Positions 1 through 5,759 are shown, counted from the stretch's first letter. The stretch is 14,874 bases of DNA from JAZDIT01 sp043804755 (GCA_043804755.1 JAZDIT010000003.1:1-14874), one strand, 5' to 3'. Made by a program: numbers and translations. Notes: generated by a model not told the origin, from the sequence alone.

Positions 1-273
1 TTCGCGCTTGCCCGGATTGCTTCTTAAGTCTCTGCCTATTATCCAAGCAGTCAGGATGAAAACGGGCACCGCGATCACCAGTATCGAAGTGAATATCCGC
101 ACCGCATTAGCTGCTCCCGTATAATAGAAGTTGAGCGGGTCGGGAAAAAGCACGCTGATGTATTGGATATAAAGCGTAATGAAACCGATGATGCTTAAAT
201 AAAAAGTCAGGATATTTAAAAGATGCAAAAAGACATCTTTGGGCGTATTGTGTTTGGTAATAGTGTTGTTCAT
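1..273 (-). CDS. DUF5671-like integral membrane protein (partial, 3' end outside window)
   Basis: Reading leftward from the ATG at 271-273, 91 codons stay open to the window edge. The protein begins MNNTITKHNTPKDVFLHLLN and has two hydrophobic segments, at about residues 15-43 and 58-80, followed by the basic stretch RDLRSNPGKR. The opening TPKDVFLHLL followed by a long first helix is what I associate with DUF5671 membrane proteins, common in Patescibacteria and of unknown function. That is recognition from memory, not an alignment. No clear Shine-Dalgarno precedes the start. Two palindromes lie directly upstream (276-313) and could bind a regulator. The C-terminal part is missing, so further membrane helices cannot be assessed. 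Confidence 0.6.
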   Translation of the reverse strand, partial: MNNTITKHNTPKDVFLHLLNILTFYLSIIGFITLYIQYISVLFPDPLNFYYTGAANAVRIFTSILVIAVPVFILTAWIIGRDLRSNPGKRE

Positions 274-275
274 AG

Positions 276-313
276 TGAACAGGTGTTCAATATATCGGGC
301 GGTGTACCGCCCG
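276..313. promoter_or_regulatory. Two adjacent palindromes upstream of the DUF5671-like gene
   Basis: TGAACA-GG-TGTTCA (276-289) is a perfect inverted repeat just before the start codon at 273. CGGGCGG-TGTA-CCGCCCG (296-313) is a perfect 7-bp stem with a 4-nt loop, and TATA flanks on both sides could extend it. The first has the size of a dimeric repressor operator. The second could be a hairpin in a leader or a terminator without a T-run. Function is inferred. Confidence 0.4.
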
Positions 314-364
314 CTATAAGAGTACTTTCATTTTCCCACTTTTGGGACGGGTTGTAAAGCCAGA

Positions 365-393
365 TTGTTGACAGGGTAATTTGGGTCTATAAT
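365..393 (+). promoter_or_regulatory. Sigma-70-type promoter for the holin-like gene
   Basis: The -10 box TATAAT (388-393) is perfect. With a 17-nt spacer the -35 is TTGTTG (365-370); a perfect TTGACA overlaps it at 368-373 but would leave only 14 nt. The start codon is 42 nt downstream of the -10. Confidence 0.55.
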
Positions 394-435
394 GGAGTAA
401 TACAAAGGTCGAAACGGTTTAAATAAGAAAAAACT

Positions 436-750
436 ATGTCTATAGAAATTCTCGCGACCAATCAGATCCAGATGATTGTCACCTTAATCGGGGTTGACGT
501 CATCTTGGGCATCATCGCCGCAATGATGAAAAAAGAGTTTGTTTTGGGAAAAGTGGCCGGTTTTATGAAGAAAGGTGTTCTGGTTTACGTCTTCGGTTTT
601 GCCGTCATCTCGGCGGTAGGCGAAGTCCTGCCCTCTTCGGCCATAATAGCGACCGCAGCTTATTGGCTGATTATCCTCGCTTTAGCCGGTTCGATTTTAG
701 ATAATCTGGGGAAAATCGGCATCCCTATACCGAAAATTTTAAGGAAATAA
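436..750 (+). CDS. Phage holin family-like small membrane protein
   Basis: A 104-residue protein with three hydrophobic segments, at about 10-31, 45-65 and 68-90. The segment VDVILGIIAAMMKKEF (residues 20-35) followed by KVAGFMKKGVLVYV resembles the toxin-secretion/phage-lysis holin family (Phage_holin_4 type), in which a 'D-x-x-x-G-I-I-A-A' helix precedes a short basic loop and a KG-containing second helix. Holins form membrane pores that release lysins, but single copies away from phage genes are common in Patescibacteria and their role there is unknown. No lysin or phage structural gene is adjacent. It has its own promoter (365-393) and a strong terminator (766-797), so it is a one-gene unit. 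No Shine-Dalgarno is visible before the ATG. Confidence 0.6.
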   Translation: MSIEILATNQIQMIVTLIGVDVILGIIAAMMKKEFVLGKVAGFMKKGVLVYVFGFAVISAVGEVLPSSAIIATAAYWLIILALAGSILDNLGKIGIPIPKILRK

Positions 751-765
751 ATTGTTTTCGGCAAG

Positions 766-808
766 AACCCAAAACGGCCCGGTGGCCGTTTTGGGTTGAC
801 CATTTTAT
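766..808 (+). terminator. Rho-independent terminator after the holin-like gene
   Basis: A perfect 14-bp stem, AACCCAAAACGGCC (766-779) with GGCCGTTTTGGGTT (784-797), has a CGGT loop and is followed by the T-rich GACCATTTTATTAATT. It ends the holin-like transcript 16 nt after the stop codon. Confidence 0.75.
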
Positions 809-817
809 TAATTGCCC

Positions 818-847
818 TTGTGTAGAGTAGACAGAGTATGGTATAGT
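818..847 (+). promoter_or_regulatory. Extended -10 promoter for the SWIB gene
   Basis: TGG-TATAGT (839-847) is an extended -10 element, with TTGTGT (818-823) 18 nt upstream as a weak -35. The start codon lies 70 nt downstream, leaving a leader of about 60 nt. Confidence 0.5.
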
Positions 848-917
848 CAAATAACGAACGTGGTTCGTTGCAAAATCACAAACAAAGGTCGCGGTAATAA
901 TTTTAAAAAATAATCCT

Positions 918-1172
918 ATGGCAAAATCAAACTCTGCGTTCATGAAGCCGATGAAGATCAGCGAAGATTTAGCTGCGGTCGTCGGCAAGGGCCCGATGCC
1001 GAGGTCCGAAGTCGTCAAAAAGCTCTGGGCCTACATCAAGAGGAACAGTCTTCAGGACAAGAAGAACAGGAGAAATATCAACGCCGATGCGAACTTGAAG
1101 AAAGTTTTCAAAGGAAAAGGCGTTGTTAACATGTTCGAGATGACCAAGCTTGTTTCCAAACATCTTTCCTAG
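918..1172 (+). CDS. SWIB/MDM2 domain protein
   Basis: An 84-residue basic protein that is almost entirely one SWIB/MDM2 fold (about residues 8-82). Visible hallmarks are the entry FMKPMKISEDLAAVVGKGPM, then R-S-E-V-V-K-K-L-W-A-Y-I-K (19 residues on), the N-x-L-Q-D-x-x-x-R-R-x-I segment, and the closing L-K-K-V-F-x-G-K-G-V-V-N-M-F-E-M-T-K-L. In eukaryotes the domain belongs to chromatin remodellers. In bacteria it occurs as free-standing copies in Chlamydiae and Patescibacteria, where a DNA-associated role is assumed but unproven. It is flanked by its own promoter and a terminator, so it is monocistronic. No Shine-Dalgarno precedes the ATG; the start is set by the domain boundary. Confidence 0.9.
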   Translation: MAKSNSAFMKPMKISEDLAAVVGKGPMPRSEVVKKLWAYIKRNSLQDKKNRRNINADANLKKVFKGKGVVNMFEMTKLVSKHLS

Positions 1173-1190
1173 TTTTTAAGATGACTAGTA

Positions 1191-1229
1191 AAACCAAAGA
1201 GCGCCCCGAAAGGAGCGCTTTTGGTTTAT
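1191..1229 (+). terminator. Rho-independent terminator after the SWIB gene
   Basis: AAACCAAA (1191-1198) pairs with TTTGGTTT (1220-1227) and GCGC (1201-1204) with GCGC (1215-1218), with one bulged G. The A-rich and T-rich arms make it potentially bidirectional. It starts 18 nt after the stop codon. Confidence 0.7.
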
Positions 1230-1262
1230 TTGGCTTGATTTATTTATGCGTCTTGGTAAAAC

Positions 1263-1292
1263 TATTTAAAGTGGCACTTTTAAATAAGGAGG
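1263..1292 (+). promoter_or_regulatory. Inverted repeat abutting a strong Shine-Dalgarno
   Basis: TATTTAAAGTG (1263-1273) and CACTTTTAAATA (1275-1286) are complementary apart from one extra base. The right arm ends at the AAGGAGG ribosome site (1286-1292), 6 nt before the ATG at 1299. The repeat could be an operator or an RNA hairpin controlling access to the ribosome site; which is unknown. Confidence 0.4.
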
Positions 1293-1298
1293 AAGAAT

Positions 1299-2066
1299 AT
1301 GGCGGTAAAAAATATTCGTCCAGCAAGTCTGAAAGAGTGCGACCTGGATTTCGTGGTGGAAACGGTTTCGCCCCAAGCCAAGAACAAAGAGGAAATCAAA
1401 ACGGCGATTCGCGAAGACAAGGGCTTCAGAGTAAGCATAATCGGCAACGATGCGCTGTTCGAACGCATCGTCCATAATCGTCAACTGATTATGGGAATCT
1501 CTCCCGCCCTTCTCTTTGAGGTTCTGCTGAGACGTTCCATTAAAGAAATGAGAAAAAGCGTTTACACGATTGAAAGGTCTGTTTCCCAAAGAATCCCGGT
1601 GTTCGACACGAAAGAAGCTCTAGCTTTCCTGGACGAAGAAGACGTCTTCGATTACCTTGTCACATTACTCGTATCTTTTGTCTCCCACCAAAAACAAACC
1701 GCGACCGACCTTGATATTGAAAATTTGCTTAAATTGAGCAGAAAGACCACCGGCCATCAGCGTTTTGACATCTGTAAAAGAATTGCCGACATCTGCTTAT
1801 TTATTCTGGGTGTATTCCCGGAATACGTCATGTACGACTATTACTACCTTTTCTTCAATAAAAAAATCCCGATCAGCGGCGAGTTGACCAGAACCACGGG
1901 AGACTATGAAATGCTCGGCCAGGAATTCTATGGTCTGGCCGCCAAACACGAAACCGCCAAAGCTGATGATTTGGACAAAACCCTGGAGTTGTTCTCGCAG
2001 AAATTCTATCTGGCTAAAAAACCCTTAAATTATCTGTCGGAACACTTCATTACGTCAGCAAAGTAA
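1299..2066 (+). CDS. Conserved uncharacterised protein, 255 aa
   Basis: I do not recognise an assigned family. The product is soluble, highly charged and apparently mostly helical, with no signal peptide or membrane segment. Its most motif-like stretch is at residues 60-100: HNRQLIMGISPALLFEVLLR, followed by K-E-M-R-K-S-V-Y-T-I-E-R and Q-R-I-P-V-F-D. That is followed by a long helical part rich in aromatic residues around 175-195 (VFPEYVMYDYYYLFF). The start is supported by the perfect AAGGAGG at 1286-1292, unusual here because most neighbours lack one, which suggests high translation. It sits alone between the SWIB terminator and the terminator shared with obg. Confidence refers to this being a real gene. 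Confidence 0.8.
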   Translation: MAVKNIRPASLKECDLDFVVETVSPQAKNKEEIKTAIREDKGFRVSIIGNDALFERIVHNRQLIMGISPALLFEVLLRRSIKEMRKSVYTIERSVSQRIPVFDTKEALAFLDEEDVFDYLVTLLVSFVSHQKQTATDLDIENLLKLSRKTTGHQRFDICKRIADICLFILGVFPEYVMYDYYYLFFNKKIPISGELTRTTGDYEMLGQEFYGLAAKHETAKADDLDKTLELFSQKFYLAKKPLNYLSEHFITSAK

Positions 2067-2073
2067 ATAATTA

Positions 2074-2099
2074 AAAAGGAGAGAAAATTCTCTCCTTTT
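2074..2099. terminator. Bidirectional terminator between two convergent genes
   Basis: A perfect 10-bp stem AAAAGGAGAG (2074-2083) with CTCTCCTTTT (2090-2099) and loop AAAATT. The A-run and T-run on both sides serve the plus-strand gene ending at 2066 and obg ending at 2105 on the minus strand. Confidence 0.75.
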
Positions 2100-2104
2100 G
2101 TTTT

Positions 2105-3073
2105 CTATTGAACCTTCTGTTTGATGATCTCTCTCAGAATACCTTCAACAAGCTTCATGCTTTCGTCGTCGATGATGGAAATCGGCATAGCAGGTTTGTC
2201 TATTTTTTTGAGTTCGCTTAATTTTTTCTTGATTTCACTCTTATCAACGAGGTCGCTTTTGCACAAAAAAACATATTCTTGCTTCGCCAGTAATTCCTTG
2301 TTGTAGGCGCCGAGTTCGTGCCTAATAATCTGGTATTCTTTAGCGGGATCCGGGGATTCGGCGGAAATAAGATGAAAGAGGGTTTTCGTGCGCTCAATGT
2401 GGCGCAAAAACTTGATACCCAGGCCCTTGCCCGAAGAAGCTCCTTCAATCAAACCGGGAATGTCAGCCAAAATCAATTCGTAATAAACGCCCAGGTTCGG
2501 GTCAAGCGTGGTGAAGGGATAATTAGCAATCCTGCTTTTGGCATTGGTTAAGGTATTCAAAAGACTTGATTTACCCACATTGGGCAATCCGATGAGCCCG
2601 ACATCAGCAATCATCTTCAATTCCAGCCTTAATTCGCGCTCCTCGCCAGGCAAGCCTTTACCGTATTGCATCGGAGTGGTGTTGGTTGATGAACGGAATT
2701 TTAAATTGCCTTTGCCGCCTTTTCCTCCTTTAGCTACGAGTAACCGCTCGCCGACAGCAATAATTTCGGTGCTTTCGTTTGTCACCAAGTCGCTCACGAC
2801 CGTACCAATCGGCACTCTGATAATAAGGTCTTTAGCACTTTTCCCGTCGTTAAACTGGGTTTTGCCGTTCTCGCCGTTTTCCGCGGCAATCTTTTTCTTG
2901 AAGCGGAACTGATTAAGAGCATCAATGTTTGATACGCCCTCCAAATAAACGCTGCCGCCCCGGCCGCCGTTGGCTCCGGCCGGCCCCAAGTTCATTTTAG
3001 TCTTATTAAAAGCCACGGCGCCCCGGCCGCCGTGCCCAGCGATTACTTTGATTTTGACGTCGTCAATCAACAT
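2105..3073 (-). CDS. obg: Obg/CgtA family GTPase
   Basis: A 322-residue Obg GTPase, involved in large ribosomal subunit maturation and stress control. The glycine-rich Obg fold occupies about 1-157 (GHGGRGAVAF at 13-22, ANGGRGG at 34-40, VAKGGKGGKGN at 113-123). The G domain follows: G1 GLPNVGKS (162-169), switch I YPFTTLDPNLG (185-195), G3 DIPG (204-207) and the Obg signature GLGIKFLRHIERTK (217-230). G4 reads CKSD (271-274) instead of NKxD. The usual G5 S-A is not obvious; PISIID (297-302) is in its place. There is no C-terminal OCT domain, so the protein is short compared with model Obg proteins, as is common in reduced genomes. It is monocistronic, with a terminator-like hairpin upstream and a shared terminator downstream. 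Confidence 0.95.
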   Translation of the reverse strand: MLIDDVKIKVIAGHGGRGAVAFNKTKMNLGPAGANGGRGGSVYLEGVSNIDALNQFRFKKKIAAENGENGKTQFNDGKSAKDLIIRVPIGTVVSDLVTNESTEIIAVGERLLVAKGGKGGKGNLKFRSSTNTTPMQYGKGLPGEERELRLELKMIADVGLIGLPNVGKSSLLNTLTNAKSRIANYPFTTLDPNLGVYYELILADIPGLIEGASSGKGLGIKFLRHIERTKTLFHLISAESPDPAKEYQIIRHELGAYNKELLAKQEYVFLCKSDLVDKSEIKKKLSELKKIDKPAMPISIIDDESMKLVEGILREIIKQKVQ

Positions 3074-3085
3074 AAGTGTAATCTA

Positions 3086-3114
3086 ACTTTCCCATTTCGG
3101 AGAGGCTTTGTCAA
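3086..3114 (-). promoter_or_regulatory. Possible obg promoter
   Basis: On the minus strand a perfect TTGACA (3109-3114) sits right after the hairpin at 3118-3155. A 17-nt spacer puts the -10 at GAAAGT (3086-3091), which is weak. This would give a leader of only a few bases before the obg ATG at 3073. Confidence 0.35.
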
Positions 3115-3117
3115 AAG

Positions 3118-3155
3118 AAAAAACCCGCAGCCGTGCATGACGGATGCGGGTTTTT
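3118..3155 (-). terminator. Strong hairpin terminator upstream of obg
   Basis: AAAAACCCGCA pairs with TGCGGGTTTTT (11 bp), and an inner CCGT-GCATG-ACGG adds four more. Symmetrical A- and T-runs let it work on either strand. No large gene lies just upstream on the minus strand, so it would end transcription of the small ORF at 3163-3234 or insulate obg. Confidence 0.65.
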
Positions 3156-3439
3156 GCTAATTTTAAGGTTCAATTTGCTCCCAGGATTCAAGATTGCGTG
3201 GTATGACTACAATACCCGATGGAGTAATCTCAATATTCTCCTTTTGCTCTCCTTACGACAAGTTTGGTAGCGTGCTGTGTGCCCCGGTCTGGTACTAAAA
3301 TATTAGAGGGAAATCGGGTGGTTTTTGGGGCAGTAAAACGACCCGTCTCGGTCGGGTTAATTATAGCACAAAATGGAGAAAACTCTATCTCGGGAAATTA
3401 CACAATTTGCACAAATTAAAGGCAAAAACGGGTCCGAAA
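3156..3439. other. Intergenic stretch: possible mini-ORF, tRNA-like fragment, weak hairpin
   Basis: No ordinary gene is seen here. On the minus strand 3163-3234 reads 23 codons (IEITPSGIVVIPRNLESWEQ, then IEP and TAA), preceded by AAAGGAG but with only an ATT or an upstream stop for a start; it may be a remnant. On the plus strand AGTTTGGTAGCGTGCTGTGT (3261-3280) looks like a tRNA D-arm running into an anticodon stem, then loses tRNA character. ACCCG-CGGGT (3341-3357), followed on the minus strand by CGTTTT, may terminate the gene at 3440-3994. Confidence 0.3.
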
Positions 3440-3994
3440 TTACACACTATCCTCATCATCCTCCTCGTATCCGGGCGATGGTTTTTTCTCCCGTATCTTC
3501 CACGGCATTGCCTTTCTCCGGGGTGGCACGGAATCCCTTTTTGTCATGAAGTCCGGGTGAAAACGAGACAGCCACCACCTAAGCATTATCTTATCTCCTT
3601 TAAGAACATGGATTTTAACCAAGTCCATCATAAACTCGTATTGCGTTTTCATCGCATCCTCAAGAGCCGCCTTAAAATTCGGATCGTCGCGCAACCAGTT
3701 ATATACTGTCCTGCGACTTTTGATGTCGGCCAGCCTGCAGGCCCTGGTAATATTGCCGAAAGCTTCTCCGCTGTATACCTCGATGAATTTAATCTTTTTG
3801 TCGATGGTCCGCGGTTGTTGTCCCGCAAGACGCTCCATCCTGTCGTATCTTTCAATGGCCCGAGACTTGGCCCACTTAAACAGATTAACCTTTCTCAACC
3901 AGGCAGACTCGCCGTCTATAACGTAGGTGCACCGGCGCCCGATAATTCCGGTCTTATTTTCCGGTAAATCTTGGGTTAAATTGTTGTTTTCCAT
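3440..3994 (-). CDS. Orphan helix-turn-helix protein, phage terminase small-subunit-like
   Basis: A 184-residue basic protein. Residues 66-112 have the pattern of the small terminase/phBC6A51-type HTH: K-K-I-K-F-I-E-V-Y, then N-I-T-R-A-C-R-L-A-D-I, then S-R-R-T-V-Y-N-W-L-R-D-D-P-N-F-K-A-A-L. In phages such a subunit recognises packaging sites for the large terminase. No large subunit, portal or other phage gene is nearby, so this is either a prophage leftover or a domesticated DNA-binding protein. The C-terminus is basic, then acidic (YEEDDEDSV). No Shine-Dalgarno is visible. Its start codon lies about 120 nt beyond the 3' end of the candidate small RNA on the same strand. Confidence 0.65.
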   Translation of the reverse strand: MENNNLTQDLPENKTGIIGRRCTYVIDGESAWLRKVNLFKWAKSRAIERYDRMERLAGQQPRTIDKKIKFIEVYSGEAFGNITRACRLADIKSRRTVYNWLRDDPNFKAALEDAMKTQYEFMMDLVKIHVLKGDKIMLRWWLSRFHPDFMTKRDSVPPRRKAMPWKIREKKPSPGYEEDDEDSV

Positions 3995-4112
3995 TTTTGT
4001 GACACAAATATATCATTGGAATAAAATTGTTTTTCGCAAGTTTAATCCCAATAATATAAGTGTGCTTTTAATTTATAATTTACCTTGTTACTCTATGGGC
4101 ACTTGTCGACCA

Positions 4113-4315
4113 TAAACCAAAACCGCTCACTTTTGGTGATCGGTTTTTGCTTTTGAATGCCAAAAGTAGAATCATCACCCTATGGTGTTGAATCAGCCTT
4201 TAGCATTGAATTGCCCGAAGCTTAATCTCTATCGTTTGGGGGTATGCATTGAATTGCTATCCCGGACACTTGGTGCCCCGTTTCCTCTTTCTACATAAAC
4301 GCATTTACAAGGTAC
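4113..4315 (-). ncRNA. Candidate small RNA with own promoter and terminator-like hairpin
   Basis: Downstream of the promoter at 4322-4352, about 200 nt on the minus strand carry no ORF of note but fold into consecutive local hairpins: ACAAG-CTTGT at the 5' end, GGGCAC-GTGTCC, CACC-ATAG-GGTG and CTTTT-AAAAG. The last is a terminator-like AAAACCG-TCAC/GTGA-CGGTTTT stem (about 4117-4146) with a broken T-run. The sequence ATTCAA occurs four times (plus-strand positions 4153, 4188, 4206 and 4249), twice inside the 12-mer GCAATTCAATGC. Repeated single-stranded motifs between hairpins suggest a binding RNA. It does not match tmRNA, RNase P RNA, SRP RNA or 6S RNA features that I know. The transcript and ends are inferred. 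Confidence 0.45.
4203..4257. repeat. Pair of 12-bp direct repeats
   Basis: GCATTGAATTGC occurs at 4203-4214 and again at 4246-4257, both inside the candidate small RNA. Related TTGAAT cores occur at 4153 and 4188. Confidence 0.6.
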
Positions 4316-4321
4316 ACTTGT

Positions 4322-4352
4322 ATTATACCATGCCTACAGGTTTTCGTGTCAA
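4322..4352 (-). promoter_or_regulatory. Near-consensus promoter of the candidate small RNA
   Basis: On the minus strand a perfect TTGACA (4347-4352) is followed after 19 nt by TGG-TATAAT (-10 at 4322-4327), an extended -10. Both hexamers are consensus; only the spacer is slightly long. No start codon with a good gene follows, so the product is likely an RNA. Confidence 0.65.
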
Positions 4353-4390
4353 TAGTGTGTGCTAATTAATCTGCGATTTTGAATTTAGAA

Positions 4391-4424
4391 AAATAAAAAA
4401 GCGGGCGAGGTTATCGTCCGCTTT
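4391..4424 (-). terminator. Terminator of the zinc-finger operon, overlapping the stop codon region
   Basis: On the minus strand AAAGCGGACGA (4414-4424) pairs with TCGCCCGCTTT (4398-4408), 11 bp with one wobble, and the TTTTTTATTTTT tract follows. The stop codon TAA (4411-4413) lies in the loop, so the hairpin begins inside the last codons of the gene. Confidence 0.75.
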
Positions 4425-4815
4425 GCTTTTTCTTTAAATTCTCGGCAAACTTCTTTTCCAGCGCCGGCCTGTATTTATGAAGAATGGCGCAAAACTCTAC
4501 GACATCTTCTTCGAACTCCAAGATCAACATTCCCATAAGGGTATCCAGCTGTTCGTCTGAAAATTCTTCCGAAATGCAGCACACCTTGAATCCTTCAAGG
4601 GTAACCGGTTCCCGCCGCTTGAACCCTTCGCTGTGCTGCGGGCAAGGCAAGGTTTCGTCGCAAAGATAGCAAAGGTTATGCTCTTCTCTGCGATGACTTT
4701 CGTAATGCCCGAAGCAAAAAATCTTCCCGCACTTCGAGCACATTGCCGTGAACCCTTCGGTCGGACAACCCAGCTTTTTACACTCAACGCATTCTGTAGG
4801 ACCGTAATTCGTCAT
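4411..4815 (-). CDS. AN1-like zinc-finger protein
   Basis: A 134-residue protein with a Cys/His-rich N-terminal half. The spacing is C9-x2-C12-x13-C26-x2-C29-x4-C34-x2-H37-x8-H46-x2-C49-x2-C52, with C17, H41, C58 and H61 in addition. The core CSKCGKIFCFGHYESHRREE, then HNLC, is close to the AN1 consensus C-x2-C-x(9-12)-C-x(1-2)-C-x4-C-x2-H-x5-H-x-C, which binds two zinc ions. AN1 fingers are mainly eukaryotic (ubiquitin and stress pathways) and rarer in archaea and bacteria. The C-terminal half is acidic, then basic and helical. GGAGG lies 8 nt before the ATG, embedded in the last codons of the upstream gene (stop at 4819-4821), so translation is probably coupled. Function is unknown. Confidence 0.7.
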   Translation of the reverse strand: MTNYGPTECVECKKLGCPTEGFTAMCSKCGKIFCFGHYESHRREEHNLCYLCDETLPCPQHSEGFKRREPVTLEGFKVCCISEEFSDEQLDTLMGMLILEFEEDVVEFCAILHKYRPALEKKFAENLKKKQSGR

Positions 4816-4818
4816 TTG

Positions 4819-5151
4819 TCATTCCTCCTTTTTCGCCGTATCAATAATTTGTTTGATTATCTGACCCTCTTCTGATCGAGGCGATAAAAATTCCGCCAAG
4901 GGGTTGTTTGGATCCCTCAAGTCTTCCTCGGTCCAATTTTTGGCCCAGTCAACAATCTTTTGCATTGCTTCTTTGGCCTGCTCTGGCGTATCAAATATCG
5001 GCTCCGTACTTATCAATGGTTTATAATTATGACCAGGCCCCCTCGTTATCCACCCGACGTATTTACCCGTTTCTTTGTCCGGCCCACCGGCATCAACAAC
5101 GACATCATCAGGATTACCGGCGATCTCGTACAATGTTAATCTGCTAACCAT
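4819..5151 (-). CDS. Uncharacterised small protein, 110 aa
   Basis: I do not recognise a family. The open frame extends upstream to 5262, but the start at 5149-5151 (MVSRLTLYEIAGNPDD) is preceded by GAAGGAGGGAAAA, an excellent ribosome site, and the longer version would overlap the preceding gene. The N-terminal half looks beta-rich with Y-V-G-W-I-T-R-G at residues 30-37. The rest is helical, with P-I-F-D-T-P-E-Q-A-K-E-A-M and many charged residues. No signal peptide or membrane segment is visible. It is the middle gene of a three-gene operon, 31 nt after the preceding stop codon and with its own end carrying the ribosome site of the AN1-like gene. It shares a faint pattern with the preceding protein (Y-V-G, P-I, x-E-x-A-M). 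Confidence 0.75.
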   Translation of the reverse strand: MVSRLTLYEIAGNPDDVVVDAGGPDKETGKYVGWITRGPGHNYKPLISTEPIFDTPEQAKEAMQKIVDWAKNWTEEDLRDPNNPLAEFLSPRSEEGQIIKQIIDTAKKEE

Positions 5152-5182
5152 TTTTCCCTCCTTCTTTTTTTCTTTCGCTCCC

Positions 5183-5623
5183 TCATCTCGGGAAATGAAA
5201 CTTCGATAAATCCGGACTCCAGTAAGAAATAATAAATATTGGGTGGTCGTCTCCAATAGCATTTAACACTTCTTTGGTTTTATCCTGCCACCTGGAATCG
5301 CTCGGCTTGTGGTCTTCTGAATTATGACATTTCATTGCTTCCTCTTTGTTGAGGAAAAGAGCAACTATCGGAGAGGTATGCCCGCCGTAAAATGCGATAT
5401 TTACGTATTCCGGCTTCTGGGGCGGATTTCTTGGGTGGTCTTGATCGTAAAAAATAATGCCCTCCGGTGTAACACCCACATATTGTCCGCCAGACAATCT
5501 TTGGCCGACGGCAACCTTACTTTCTCCCCTTAATGCAATCTTCTCAACTATCGGAACGCCGTTCTCGTCTCTCTCGTCGCTCACAGAATAAACCGAAGTT
5601 TCAGTTACGGCAAAAAACTTCAT
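5183..5623 (-). CDS. Uncharacterised small protein, 146 aa, first gene of operon
   Basis: The family is not recognised. The protein begins MKFFAVTETSVYSVSDERDE and looks like alternating strands up to about residue 85, including G-G-Q-Y-V-G-V-T-P-E-G-I-I-F-Y-D (45-60). A short helix with N-K-E-E-A-M-K-C-H (about 92-100) and a closing strand (HPIFIISYW) follow. It has no signal peptide or membrane segment and few cysteines. The start is firm: AAGGAGG lies about 9 nt before the ATG. It leads the operon that also holds the 110-aa protein and the AN1-like protein. All three have strong ribosome sites, unlike most genes in this window, which suggests they are made together in quantity. Confidence 0.75.
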   Translation of the reverse strand: MKFFAVTETSVYSVSDERDENGVPIVEKIALRGESKVAVGQRLSGGQYVGVTPEGIIFYDQDHPRNPPQKPEYVNIAFYGGHTSPIVALFLNKEEAMKCHNSEDHKPSDSRWQDKTKEVLNAIGDDHPIFIISYWSPDLSKFHFPR

Positions 5624-5674
5624 TTTCCCTGCCTCCTTATTTTAATAGAACTATGTTAAGTTTAAACAGATTCA

Positions 5675-5699
5675 TAAAAAAATCAAGCCCTGATGGCTT
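5675..5699 (-). terminator. Terminator after the 542-aa secreted protein gene
   Basis: On the minus strand AAGCC-ATCAG-GGCTT is followed by GATTTTTTT. The stem is short (5 bp) but the T-run is good. It lies 60 nt beyond the stop codon at 5760. Confidence 0.55.
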
Positions 5700-5759
5700 A
5701 AAAATCGTGGCTCCGAGGATGGCACAATATTGGGACTTGGTTCTACGGGAATCTGCCTA

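Noticed and set aside
296..308. CGGGCGGTGTAC resembles the conserved 3' region of 16S rRNA
   Set aside because: Only about a dozen bases match and the flanks are unrelated; the bases are explained by a palindromic hairpin.
436..750. Active prophage lysis cassette
   Set aside because: The holin-like gene is a single-gene unit with no lysin or structural phage genes nearby.
3407..3967. 186-codon plus-strand ORF
   Set aside because: It is antisense to the terminase-like gene, whose HTH motif and composition are convincing; the plus frame has no recognisable features.
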